This document shows positions 36,096 through 46,700 of a DNA stretch of 64,000 nt, piece after piece. Within the stretch, counting starts at the first letter, position 1; each line of letters begins with the position of its first letter. The notes beneath the pieces are model-generated. The model was not told the origin of the DNA and made no database searches. It was given only the letters and a program-made list of their open reading frames with translations. The position numbers and the translations under genes were made by a program. The stretch covers positions 182,995 to 246,994 of the forward strand of contig NW_013657632.1 of the NCBI RefSeq assembly GCF_000142905.1, in the 5' to 3' direction. This stretch comes from Thecamonas trahens ATCC 50062. Taxonomy: Eukaryota; Apusozoa; Apusomonadida; Apusomonadidae.

Positions 36096-38755
36096 ATGTC
36101 GTTCTCGTACCTCATGGGGTACGAGGCTGAAGGCGGCGGCGTGGGCGGCGGTGGTGGCGAGGGGAGCGGGCTCGGCCTTGGAGGGCTGAACGGACTGAAC
36201 GGGCTGAGCGGACTGAACGGGTCAGGCCTGGGCACATCGGGTCTGAGCGCGTCAGGCCTGGGTGTCTCGGGCCTGGGCTCTGTGCTGGGTGGTGGTGGTG
36301 AGGGCGAAGGCGGCGGAAACGGGAGCGGATCGGAGCTGCTGACACGGACGTTCCTGGTCTACGACGAGTCGCTCTGTGCCTCAGACGACGATCCGCCGGA
36401 AGACATGGTGCTGTTCTGCTTTCCACAAGATGCGCCGGTTGGCTTACAGCTCTTCTTGCTTGGTGGTGTTGCGTCGATCGTTCGCTTCTCGCGGGCGTTC
36501 TCGGCCGGAGAGGAGCCCGATGTCATAGTGCTGGAGCGGCACAAGGTGGCATACGCGCAGGTCTCGGGCGTCTCGTTTGTGCTCACGGCGTCGGTGCTAG
36601 AGCCGGATGCAGCGCTGAGGGCCGATCTCGACGCCGCCATTTCTGCGCTGCAGTTCTTTACAGGGCCGTTTGACGATCTGCGTGCCCGCGGCGAGGGCTT
36701 CCGTGCTGCGCTCTCGGCCGGCTGTGGCGCGCTCGTTCCGCTGCTTACTGACTTTCCGCTGATGCGTGGTTTTGCGACTGTCCCGCGGGCGCCGGTTCCT
36801 GACACTCACCGGCGGCTAGTGGTGAGCGCGTCGCAGCTAGTCTCGGCCATCACAGCCGAGGCCGGGAACCTCGGTGCTGTCGTCCTGTTCGAGCGGCGCG
36901 AGCTGGCGTCGAATGTTCCGCCGCAGCTGGCGGCGCTCATCATTGCGCGACTCAAGATGCTAGGCCTCGGTCACAAGCCGCTGACGGCCAACTGCGTGGC
37001 GGCGTCGACGCGGCTCGACGAGTCGGTTTTGGCGCCGTTTGCCACCGACGGCTCGGAAGGCGGTGGGAGCGGAGTCGCCGACGGCGGCGGGAGCGGGGCG
37101 GGCAATGGTGAGGTGAGCGCGGGCCTGAGCTCTCTTGCAGGCATCGGGCGCGAGTCGAGTGCAACAGGCGCTCGCTCGCTGGCGTCGTCGTCGTCCGGAT
37201 TGGGCTGCGGCGATGCCGGGTCGCGCGGCTCGAGCCCGGCGGCGTCTGTGGCCTCGAGCTCGCGGCGGTCGCGCAAGGCCAACGTGGCATCGCCGTCTGC
37301 GGCAGCGGCAGTGGCGGCACTCAAAGACGCACTGGCATCGCCGCCTTCGTCGGCGTTTGCCAGCGTCGGCAGCGAGGGCGGTGGTGAGGGCGGCAGCAGC
37401 AGGCTGAGTGGCTCATTTGGAGGCCTCGGCTCGCTCGGCCTGCCGGCGACGCCGCACCGAGCCAACATGCTGCGGTCTGGGCTGGCATCGCCTGCCTCCC
37501 CGTCGCAGTCGTCGCTTGTCTCTGCTCTCTCGATGGCGGGATCTGCTACGATCTCGGGGCTCGCGGTCTCGGCGACGTCAGCGGGCGAGGACTCGATCAT
37601 GCAGCCAGTCTTCCTCACGCGGGCCGAGCTGGCGAGCCTCGCAGGGCGCGAGACCGAGCGACGCGGAGCGGCGGCGTCTCAGGCTGTGCCGGAGATGCTG
37701 AAGCAGGATTCTGAGGCCGGGGCGTATGTGGGACTGTACATTCTCTCGCTCTCACGCGTGAGCCTCGCGGTACTGCTCGACATCTCGGCCATGTACGATG
37801 TGCGGCACGTGAAGAAGCTGGCGCTGACGTCGCGACCGCGGCTGGCACAGCTGCAGAGCGTACTCTGCCGGCTGGGCCGCTCCGACCGCGGTGACGACGA
37901 TGTGGGCGGCAGCGATGGGGTGCCGGGCGCGGGCTTTACACATCCAAACTTTGCGGCGTATCCGGCGTACGGGCCGGGCGGGACGTTCTACCTTCCGCGC
38001 GATCTGCCGGGTGGACTGGGGCGGGCACGGCGGAGCTCGGGTGCGTCGACGCCTGTGGGCGGAGCCGGCGGGCCGGGTGTCGGCAACAACGACGGCGGGC
38101 GCGGTGGCAACACGTCGCTGCACTCGACCTCGATGTCGTCTGCCATCTCGACGTCGATGTCGGGCTATGGCGGACCTGGCGGGTACCTGAGCTTTGACTC
38201 GCCGCCGGGCACGCCTGTGGGTGGGCGTGGAATGTACGGGACGGGCGGGAACGAGCTTCCAAGGTCATCGCTGTACTACTCGCCGCAGCCGCGTGTGGGC
38301 ATCTCGTCGGGCTTGTATCCAGCAGCGATGACGTACTCTGCGCTTCCGCCTGATGAGGACGCGGAGCCGAGCCCGGTGTCGGGCGTGCCGTCGCTGGCGT
38401 ACGCATCGACGTTTTCGGGGTGGGGCCTGCGGGACAGAGGCGGAGCGAGGTGCCGTTCAAGTACTTTGTGCACTCTGAGCTCACGCGCAACGGATTTGGC
38501 AACGTGCCTGTGGTCGAATCGTCGATGGACGCCAACTTTGTGTTTGCGACGTGCATGGCGCACGACGTTTTTGCGGGCGGGGCGGTGACGCATCTCGCGC
38601 TGGGCAACTCGCTGGGAGTGCTCTACGCGCGGCAGACGGCCGGCACGCAAGTGTTTTACCAGCAACCAGCGACGGCATCGCCGCAAAACGATGTGGCGCG
38701 GGTGCAGGACACAGCCGAGGAGGCGCTTGCCGGCATCAACGTGCATATTTTCTAA
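36096..38755 (+). CDS. HPS4/CCZ1-type longin protein (BLOC-3-like), frameshifted near 3' end
   Basis: The protein begins with a Gly/Leu-rich low-complexity stretch. A longin-like domain then has TFLVYDESLC, then DMVLFCFPQD and GGVASIVRFSRAFS, a pattern matching the first longin domain of HPS4/CCZ1/INTU proteins (FFLYD...; YFYP; AGVVR). After a long disordered linker, a second domain has AYVGLYILSLSRVSLAVLLDISAMYDVRHVKKL. The final domain (VPFKYFVHSELTRNGFGNVP, then FVFATCMAHDVF and TQVFYQQ) resembles the third longin. It is in another frame, reached by adding one base near the G-runs at 38416-38424. BLOC-3 and MON1-CCZ1 complexes activate Rab GTPases on lysosome-related organelles. HPS4 versus CCZ1 is undecided. 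Confidence 0.65.
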
Positions 38756-38783
38756 GGCGCGGCCCGGAGGCTCGGGGCGAGCG

Positions 38784-39968
38784 TCAGCGCTCGTCGTCCG
38801 AGTACGGGTACGGCTCGTAGTCCATGTCGTACGGCGGAACGTTGCCGCCGTCTGCAGCGTCATACTCGCCGTAGCCATCGTCATCGCCGTCTGGGTAAAG
38901 AGCTGTGTCGTAGTAGCCGTCGGCACCCGGGCCAGGTCCGTCATCATAGTAGCCGGCGTCTTCATAGTCACCGTAGGGATCGTCGTTGCCGTAGTGGTAG
39001 CCGCCGGGACCAACGCAGTGGCGGCGGCGGGCGGCGTAGCCGCGATAGACTGCCTGGATGCGGGTAGCGGCTTCGTGGGCCTCGGGCGAAGCGCGGAGGT
39101 GGTATGGAGTGGGCGGGCGCTTGCGAACAGCGTAGCCGCGATAGAGCGCCTGGATGCGCGAGGCGGCGGCGTGGGAGCGCGGCGACGGCGGCGGCGGCAA
39201 GTGGGCGTACTCTTTCTCGTACCACTCTTCGAACGAGTAAAACAGCTTGTGTTCGGCCTGCTCGAGGGCGGCGGTGATGATGCCGATGGTGCGGTTAAGA
39301 TGGTTGATCTTGTCGATGACCTGGCGGTACGACGAGGAGCGGGTCGAGGGCCCAGTACCAGACGTGCCGTCCTTGAGGCGCTGCGAGAGCGCATTCAGCT
39401 CGTTGTTGTGCGAGCGAATCATCTTGCGTTTGGCAACCGAGATGCCGTAGTGCTCGGCGCCGGGCTCGCCAGGCTTGACGTAGGTGAGGAAGGCCTCATC
39501 CTTGGTAGGCCTATAGGTGACGACGATGCGCTTGGGCGGTCGGCGGGCAAGGCGGTCGTGAATGGGCTTGTTGCCACGGCCACCAGTACGGGCGCGGGCG
39601 CGGGCGGCAAGCCGCGCCGAGCGCTTATTGGTCGCCGGGCGGAAGGTACAGTTGAGCAGCTCCTTGCGCTCCTTGGCCGAGAGGCCGTCGACATCGATGT
39701 CGTGGCGCGAGGCGATGCGATCGAGCAGAGCCTCGTCCGACGCCGACAGGTTGTCGGACGAGGTGTCTGTACCCGGCAGGCCTGACGAGATCGATGTCGT
39801 CGACGAGGTCCGCGACAAGCGCCGGCCGCCATCGCCGGAGCGCCGGCCACGGTGCGACGACGACGACGACGACGACGACGACCGCCGCGTTCTCGGCCGC
39901 GCAGGCCGTGGGCTGTTCCGGCTTTTGGAGCTCGCCGGCGGTATGTCCCGCGACGATCCACACCCCAT
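38784..39968 (-). CDS. IQ-motif protein with N-terminal lipidation signal
   Basis: 394 residues from the ATG at 39968. It starts MGCGSS, a good candidate for N-myristoylation at Gly2 and palmitoylation at Cys3. A Ser/Arg-rich stretch follows, with a run of Ser from an AC/GAC repeat. Residues ~75-210 contain KRIVVTYRPTKDEAFLTYVK and a likely coiled helix with HNNELNALSQRLKDG and INHLNRTIGIITAALEQAEH. Two IQ motifs lie further on: AASRIQALYRGYAVRKR and AATRIQAVYRGYAARRR. The C-terminal 80 residues are rich in Tyr, Asp and Gly. It may be a membrane-tethered calmodulin-binding protein; I do not recognise an orthologue. Its stop is 28 bp from the HPS4-like gene. Confidence 0.75.
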   Translation of the reverse strand: MGCGSSRDIPPASSKSRNSPRPARPRTRRSSSSSSSSSHRGRRSGDGGRRLSRTSSTTSISSGLPGTDTSSDNLSASDEALLDRIASRHDIDVDGLSAKERKELLNCTFRPATNKRSARLAARARARTGGRGNKPIHDRLARRPPKRIVVTYRPTKDEAFLTYVKPGEPGAEHYGISVAKRKMIRSHNNELNALSQRLKDGTSGTGPSTRSSSYRQVIDKINHLNRTIGIITAALEQAEHKLFYSFEEWYEKEYAHLPPPPSPRSHAAASRIQALYRGYAVRKRPPTPYHLRASPEAHEAATRIQAVYRGYAARRRHCVGPGGYHYGNDDPYGDYEDAGYYDDGPGPGADGYYDTALYPDGDDDGYGEYDAADGGNVPPYDMDYEPYPYSDDER

Positions 39969-40181
39969 AGTCTCCTGCTATGTGGCCAGAGTGAAGTGAG
40001 GCTCTGGTGCGCAAAGCCGTGTCGCCTGGCAAGGAGGCCACCACGAGGGGGGAGGAGAGGAGAAGCCGCGCTGAACCACAACTGTCGAGTGGGGATGGGG
40101 GGTGGGGGGTGGAGTGGGGACAAAAAAATTGTTAGTGGCTGGCTAGCTTCCATTCCAAGCAGCGGCGGTGGCAATGGAACG

Positions 40182-41758
40182 ATGGACTCGCTCGCCGCAC
40201 GTGACACCACACGTTCTCGCCTTCCATCTGACGCGGCAGGCGAAGGGTCGAGACAGAGCAAGTCGGCACACTCGTCTCTAAGCAACAACACAAGCAAAGT
40301 GGACCACAAGTACAAGACGACGCCGCATATGATGCAATCTTTGAGCATGATGCCTGTGCAGGGCATGCGGCGACCAGAGGAGGTTGTCGACATGAGCCTC
40401 GCGCTGCCGCTTCCATCGCCAGCGGCTTTTTCTCGACGACGCCCTTTCCCGTCGCGCCTGTCCTCTGCGATGGTCCCGGTCTCGGCTGCGGCTTGAAGTG
40501 CGACAGTAAGGCCTCCGACAACTTGTTCGGCGAGCTGGAGCTTGGACTCGGCGAGCTAGGCGGACTTGACCTCGGCAGCCTCGGCGACCTCAATCTCAAC
40601 CTCGGCAACCTCGATGAGCTCACTGACCTCGACAACCTCGACCTGTCTGCTCTGGACAACGTCGAGCCTTCTCCGATTTCGCTGGAGGAGTGCTTTCCCG
40701 AGGCCGAGTGGTACTCGTCAGCCTCGCAGTCGGTCTCGCCGTCGGCCTCTTTGTCGCCCGCCCCGTTGTCGCCCGCCCCGTTGTCGCCCGCCCCGTTGTC
40801 GCCCGCCCCGTTGTCGCCCGCCCCGTTGACGCCCGGATTTGTGTGTGCGACAGTCGGTGACGCCGAGGCCCAGGCTTTTGCCGAGCTAGCAGGCGAGCTG
40901 CAGACCGTGCTCACAGTTGTGAGATGGAGCCACCTTTGCCCGACGCGGCTGCTAGCACGCGTGGACGCAGACCTGTCGCTGCTGCTGCCGTATGCCGAGT
41001 GCTCGTCGCCAGGCCAGATGGCTGCGATGAAGCACGGAATGGCCGAGGCTGCACAGGTGATGGCTGAAGTGGCGGCGGACGCGCCGACCGGCACGTCGCT
41101 GGCAAAGCTCATTGTGGCGATCCGGGCTCGGTTTGTCGAGCCGTACTCGCTCCAGCGCGGGCGTGACCTGTGGGCAATCACCTTTCCGGGCGCCAAGAAC
41201 TCGTTTGAGGGCTCGTGGGCCGGCGTGCTCCTCCCGCAGGGCGCAACGGTCTACGCTTCGCTCGTCGGGCACATGGTTGTCCTTGCAGCGGCGATCGAGG
41301 CCGAACGGCCAAAGGCAGCGGCAACCAAGGCGACGCTGCGCAAGGTGTTTGCCACCGCCGCGCCGGCCGTTGCTAATGGCCTCTTCCGGTTCGCAGCACA
41401 CCTCTGGGGCCGCGGTCAGGCCAATGCCATTGTCGAGCGCTACGTCAAGGCCGCCGTCCCATCGGGCGACGGCTCGGCCAGCTCGGCCATCTTTGCTGCG
41501 CGGCGCAATCTCAAGGCCACCATCCAGCCCATCGTCCGCGCCGCGCTATCTGCGTGTGCGCGCCGCTGCACCTGCAGCTCTCTCGACACGTTTGCCTCGG
41601 CAAGCACGTCCCACAAGCGCCGGCGCACCCCGACGCTCCTTGACTGCGAGCCAGAGGTTCGCCCAGTCAAGCGGCTCAAGCCGCTCACCCCCTGTATCGA
41701 CTTGGCGGCGCCGGCACCCACACCGCGGTGGGCGCCCGTCAAGATCTACACCCATTAG
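40182..41758 (+). CDS. Uncharacterised protein with LSPAP repeats, probable single-base frameshift
   Basis: The only plausible ATG (MDSLAARDTT, 40182) is in a different frame from the main body, which has no ATG and is open from 40232 to the stop at 41758. Adding one T to the T5 run at about 40427-40431 joins them. The product would have an N-terminal Ser/Thr-rich part. A Leu/Gly/Asp-rich segment follows (GELELGLGELGGLDLGSLGD and onward), then five tandem LSPAP units (40758-40833), then a ~230-residue folded domain containing WAITFPGAKNSFEGSWAGVLL. A basic tail (HKRRRTP, VKRLKP) looks nuclear. No family is recognised. The acidic Leu-rich N-terminus plus a nuclear-like tail would suit a transcription cofactor, but that is speculation. 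Confidence 0.55.
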
Positions 41759-42104
41759 CGAGGTGGCAATAGGCCCCTCTCTCCCCCCCCTTCGTTCATT
41801 ACAACGAGCATATTCGAGCAGCTGATGTCCCGAGGTCGCCGAGTTTGACCTGTCACTTTCGCGCGCGCGCGCCTTGCAAACCAGCCGGTAAACACTGCCC
41901 AGAGGACCAGAGCAGCACACTCCACCCACAACCACATACACACACACATACACACACATACACACACATACCCTCTCACACATACCCCACACACACACGC
42001 ACGCACACGCACACACCTTCCCGTCACACCATGGACAACCCCCACAACCCACCACACCCACAACCACAACCACAACCACAACCACTAGCGCAGCCACAAC
42101 AACA
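41759..42104 (+). repeat. 5' flank with (CA)n and (CCACAA)n repeats
   Basis: A CA/CACACATA microsatellite spans about 41935-42020, and CCACAA/CCACAACC units span about 42050-42090, just before the CEP70-like ATG. No gene is seen. Confidence 0.85.
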
Positions 42105-44875
42105 ATGTCGGCAGCGTCTTCCTCGCTGTTCTCGTCGTCTTCGCGGTACACAGCTGGCGAAGGGTCGGGCGTAGGCGCAGGCCCAGGCCCAGGCCCAGGC
42201 GCAGGCCCAGGCGGAGCCCGGTCGCTCGCCCTGTCGGAGCTCGGCACGGCGTCGGCCATCAAGCGCGACTTTGACGCCTATCTCAACGCCCCACTGCCGT
42301 CACCATCGTCGGCTGGCTCGCCATCGGCCTCGCTTCGTTCGTCGACGCTGACCGCAGACCTCGAGGCACACGTTGTCCAGGCGCTGCGGCAAAACGAAGA
42401 GGTCTCGCACGAGCTGGAGCAGCTACTGCGCGAGGTCTCCACCCCCATCAAGCCCCGCGCCGAGACGCAGGGCTCACCGGTGGCCGACTCCGAGACGCAA
42501 ACGCCTGACCCAACCGCTCCGCACTCAGAGCTGACCTCGCCGCCGCGATCGTCAACAAAGCGGGCCCTGGAGCCGGCAATGGCCGCCGCCGCCGCCACAG
42601 AGCCCGCCTCGCCGGCGCGCTCCCAGCCGGTGCCACAGCTCGTCACGCCGCCGTCGCAAGTCAAGGCTGCATCCGATGCTGTGGCCCGGGCAAACGCCGA
42701 TCTGGACGCCCTGCGTGCGTCTGCACTCGAGTCCGAGGCCGACGCTACGCTCTCGTACTCGACGGCGCTCAACATGGCGCGCGCACGGTACGGCGGCATG
42801 TCGACAGCCGAGGCCGCAGCCAGCGCCGCTGCGTCGCCATTGCGGCGAGCGGCGGTTGCCAGCAACGATGGCAACGACGACGAGGAGGCTCGGCTCGCCG
42901 TCCCGCGTATTCCGCCGAGCAACTCTCCGCTGCGTGACCACTTTAGCAACATCTCGTCGTTCCTGGCCGAGTCGACGTCGTCGCGACGCGACGCCGACGC
43001 CTCGCTCATGTCGTCGATGTCTGCGCTGGCGAGCTCATCGCCGCCGCGGGCAGCGTACCTCTCGACGCTCTCGTCCAAGCTGCCGACGCCGTCCTACACC
43101 CCGGATGCGCCACGCGGCAGTGGGCTTCGGCCGCGGGGGCGCAGTCGTCGCCGCGGCCGCAGCTGTCGCCGTCGCGGGCATCATCGCGCTCGCCGCGGAT
43201 TGTGCAGCTTGCCGACGACACCGACGACACCTTTGACGCCGACCACGTCAACGCGGCGCTGTTGCAGGCTGGCATGGAGCCAGTCTCGCGGCGCTCGTCC
43301 AAGCGTGCGCTGGCCTCTGTCCTTCTTGCTGTCCTCCGCCAGCTCGAGCACCGCGGGCGAGTGGTGTCGGAGCAGCTTGCAGCGCAGCAAGCGGCGGCAA
43401 ACTCGGCTGAAGCAGCCAACTCGGACATGGTGCGGATGCGGCGCGAGCTGCTGGCGGCGTCCAAGGCCAAGGCCGCGCTGGAGCTGAAGCTGGCCGAGGC
43501 CGAGGCCGCCGGCGACGAAGCCGCTGCTGCCGCCAAGCGCGAAACGCGCAAGCTGAAGGCTGCGCTCTCGTCGCTGACGTCGCAAACCCATGTCATGCGC
43601 TCCAAACTCGCCGCCAAAGATGAGGAGCTCTCCAAGGTCAAGGCCAAGCTGCTCAAGGTGGTCGAGGTGTCTGGGACGCCGGTGACGCGTGCAGCGCACG
43701 CCGGTGGCGCTGCGTCCGGCATGGTCATGAGGCAGAGCCTGGCGGAGAAGGAAAGGGCGCGGCTGGAGAGTCTGAACGATGCGCAGCGGCACGAGCTGCG
43801 GCTGGTGCAAGAGGAGCTGCGCGAGCTGCGGGCGCAGGTGACGGCCAAGGCCGAGACCGAGTACGCCAAGGCATTCGAGGCTGGGTTCAAGGCCGGACAG
43901 GCGAACGATCCGCTGCGGGCGTCGTTGGAGCGGCAGCTGGCCGAGGCGAGCGGTGAAGCAGCGGACGCACGTAAGCATGCTACCGCGGCCGAGGGCGCGG
44001 CGCGGGCGGCAGTCGAAGCTCGCGACGCTGCGTACGCCAGAATCAAGAGTCTTGAGGACGAGCTCGAGCTAGCCAAGCTCGAGCTGGAGGCGCGGCCGTC
44101 GGTCCTTCGCTGGCGCGAAGAGCGTGAGGCTGCAGCCGAGGCGCCTGCGCTCACTGCCGGCATGGCGGCTGACTCGGGCCTCTCATTTGTGGTTGGCCGC
44201 GACGGGAACAACGCGTCGCGGACCCGTGAGCTCATCCGGCAGGACCGCGAGTCGTTCTCACTCGCACACCACTCGTTGGACAGCCTGAGCGGGAGCCAGG
44301 CGCGCGAGGCGCTGCAGACGGTTCTGGACCGGCTCGGCGTCCCGTCGCTGCGCAAGCTCGAGAGTGCGCTGGCGAAGATCGAGCGGGCCATGGCGGCGCT
44401 TCCGGGCATGCAGGAGTTTATCGAGAGTGTGCTGGCCGCGATCCGAAGTGGCAAGCGCGGCGTGGCTGTCGGTGTCGGCAACGCGCTGGGAGTCCTCGCA
44501 AGCTGGCGCACCGAGCTCGACGAGGCGCGTGCGTTCCGGACCGGCGCCGCCGACGCGTTTGGCCTCCCGTCGATCAGCCTCACCGAGCTGCGGACGCTGG
44601 CGGCGGGCCTGCGGGCAACGAGCACGTCGCGCGAGGTACCCGAGGCCAAGGCGCTCGAGGCGCGAGTCGAGCTTGTGGCGAGACTGGAGGCCCTGCTGGG
44701 CGTCACGACGCCCGAGGCTGTGCTCAACGAGGTCGTCGCCCTCTCCCAAAAGGTCGATACCTACGAGTCAGCCCTGCCCGAGTATGTGGTCCTGGTCGAC
44801 GCGCTCTTCGACATGCTTGACGTTGAGACGCTTGGCGATGTCATGCCTGCGCTGCGGCACGCCCTGGGAGCATAA
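42105..44875 (+). CDS. CEP70-like centrosomal coiled-coil protein, probable single-base frameshift
   Basis: Starts at the ATG at 42105 with a disordered Ser/Ala/Pro region. After about 43110 the coding frame changes: adding one G to the G5 run at 43135-43139 gives a continuous SSPRPQLSPS-type linker into IVQLADDTDDTFDADHVN. The following ~550 residues are mostly coiled coil (for example AAAKRETRKLKAALSSLTSQ and LRLVQEELRELRAQVTAKAE). A C-terminal helical domain includes LEARVELVARLEALLGV and ends VVLVDALFDMLDVETLGDVMPALRHALG. The DAD.VN..L...GM-type motif before the coil and the 'L..LF.V..L..V.P.' end resemble CEP70, a gamma-tubulin-binding centriole and cilium protein. The assignment is tentative. 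Confidence 0.6.
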
Positions 44876-44901
44876 GCGGGCACTCGCGTCGGCAGCGGTA
44901 G

Positions 44902-45999
44902 CTAACTACTGGCGCCATCCGCCGCATCCGCCGCCGGCTCGGCCGCTGGCTCGGCGCTGCTGGTCCCGGCGTCAGCCTGCTCGCCTTGGGCATCAGCTGG
45001 TGGCGTAGGCTTGGAGATGCCCTTGCGGAGGAGGACGAGCGGAAAGAGCTCGTTGGTCCGCTCGTTGAGGCACCAGGCGAGACCGCGACGGCCGTAAACA
45101 TGCCACATGATGGGCCCAAAGAGGCTGCTAACATGGAACCGCAAAAAGGCCCAGAGCGGGAAGACGGTCGAGGCGGTGCATAGGAGGAGCGTGCCGAGGC
45201 CCGGCCAGGCGTAGATGTCAGTGGCGAGCCAGCCGTCGCGGCGAAAGACGGCGTACCAGGCCACAAAGAGTAGGAGCGGAGCCGAGGTCTGGTACAGCAC
45301 ATTAATGCGGCGTGAGTTGGGCGAGAGCTTGGCGGCGGCGTCGTAAAAGTAGAGCGAGTAGAGGACGCGGCGGCGCCAGATGAGAATGATAAGGACCAGC
45401 GGCGGCGAGATGAGAGCAAGCCAGTTGCCCATGAACCATTGCGGGCCGGCGCCTGTGGCGTCAGCGACAGCGACAGGACTCATAGCGCCTGGAAGGCGTA
45501 AAACGCTGCCGAGGACAAGGAGCTGGGTTGGGAGAGCGGCAAGGCCAAAGACCGGCAGCAGCGCCCAGGCCACTACCGGGCCCTCGACCGCCGGGACAAA
45601 GGAGCCAAGAAGCAGGGCGCTGTGCAGAAGAGCAGCGATTGCGAGGGTGTAGCCCGCAGCATGACCGAGGCGAGAACAGGCCTCGTCCGGCCCGGCGTGG
45701 TCGCAGGCGGCAGCGAGAGCGTAGAGTACAGCCCCGATGTAGGCAAAGTGGACAGCGTTGAAGATCGACGAGCTTGCCAGACCAACGACTCGCGCCGAGG
45801 GCGGAATGCGGTCCTCAAGCGGAGGTAGGCGGGCCTCGGCCTTGCGGCGGGCCTTCTCGGCCTTCTCCTCCTTGGCCGCCTGTGGGTCGAGCGGGGCACC
45901 TCCACGGGCCTTGCGGGCCTTTTCCTCCTTCTTACGTCTGCGCTCCGCCATGGCTGCTGCCCGCTCTGCCGGCGACATGTTGTTGAGCTTGCGGCCCAT
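44902..45999 (-). CDS. Uncharacterised polytopic membrane protein
   Basis: 365 residues from the ATG at 45999. A strongly basic/acidic N-terminal helix (AERRRKKEEKARKARGG) is followed by about six hydrophobic segments: FNAVHFAYIGAVLYALAAAC, YTLAIAALLHSALLLGSFV, AWALLPVFGLAALPTQLLVL, WLALISPPLVLIILIW, LLLFVAWYAVF and LLLCTASTVFPLWAFL. The positive charge outside the first segment suggests a cytosolic N-terminus. The C-terminal tail is Ala/Glu-rich. No family is recognised. The stop lies 26 bp from the CEP70-like stop on the other strand. Confidence 0.75.
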   Translation of the reverse strand: MGRKLNNMSPAERAAAMAERRRKKEEKARKARGGAPLDPQAAKEEKAEKARRKAEARLPPLEDRIPPSARVVGLASSSIFNAVHFAYIGAVLYALAAACDHAGPDEACSRLGHAAGYTLAIAALLHSALLLGSFVPAVEGPVVAWALLPVFGLAALPTQLLVLGSVLRLPGAMSPVAVADATGAGPQWFMGNWLALISPPLVLIILIWRRRVLYSLYFYDAAAKLSPNSRRINVLYQTSAPLLLFVAWYAVFRRDGWLATDIYAWPGLGTLLLCTASTVFPLWAFLRFHVSSLFGPIMWHVYGRRGLAWCLNERTNELFPLVLLRKGISKPTPPADAQGEQADAGTSSAEPAAEPAADAADGASS

Positions 46000-46561
46000 A
46001 GTGTCCGGGCGCGAGAGAGGTATGGGTGGGTGTGGGTGAGGAGAGAGGAGCCATGGCGGAGAGGAGGAAGGAGGACAGGGGACCAGACAGGGTGCGATCA
46101 TGGTCAGACTGGACTGGGGCGGCTGTCTAACCTGCCGATCACTGGCTGTGTGTGTGGTTGGTGGGCAGGGTGACTCTCTGTGCTGGGTCATCGGCTGAGG
46201 CGGAGCAGCAGAGGGAGGGAGGAGGAGGAGGGGGGGGTGACTCATGGTGGGGTTCCTGGCAGAGAGAGGATTTGATATGATCTGGATTGGTTTCCCCTGC
46301 AACTCTCTGCTCTCTGGCCCTGCTGCATGACGCCATCGGTGACAGACGAGTCGGATCGGTCAGATGGGTCACGTTGAGCGCCACGTGGCTGCGCTCAACT
46401 AGTCCAGAGATGGGGAGGGGGGGGGGGGGGGGGAATGGGGGTTTGGTTTAGTTCACATTTTTTTTCTTTTTCCCCTTGTTTATTTTATTACTTATATAAA
46501 CTGTTAGGGCCTTACGATACGATATGAAGTTAGGGTTGCCATGTTGGTTGTTTTTCCCCTC
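46000..46561. other. 5' flank, G-run and AT-rich edge next to the assembly gap
   Basis: Contains a G run at about 46418-46433. From about 46440 a very AT-rich stretch (ATTTTTTTTCTTTT, TTTATTTTATTACTTATATA) differs sharply from the rest of the window. No gene is seen. Confidence 0.6.
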
Positions 46562-46661
46562 NNNNNNNNNNNNNNNNNNNNNNNNNNNNNNNNNNNNNNN
46601 NNNNNNNNNNNNNNNNNNNNNNNNNNNNNNNNNNNNNNNNNNNNNNNNNNNNNNNNNNNNN
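46562..46661. other. Assembly gap (100 N)
   Basis: Exactly 100 N, a conventional placeholder for a gap of unknown size. The start of the downstream LicD-like gene could lie inside it. Confidence 0.99.
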
Positions 46662-46700
46662 GGGGGGAAGGGGGAGGGCAAGGAGACAGACTCGACTGCA

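Noticed and set aside
40132-41196. 354-codon minus-strand frame opposite the unknown gene
   Set aside because: Ser/Gly-rich shadow with a repeat mirroring LSPAP; the plus frame has the better folded domain.
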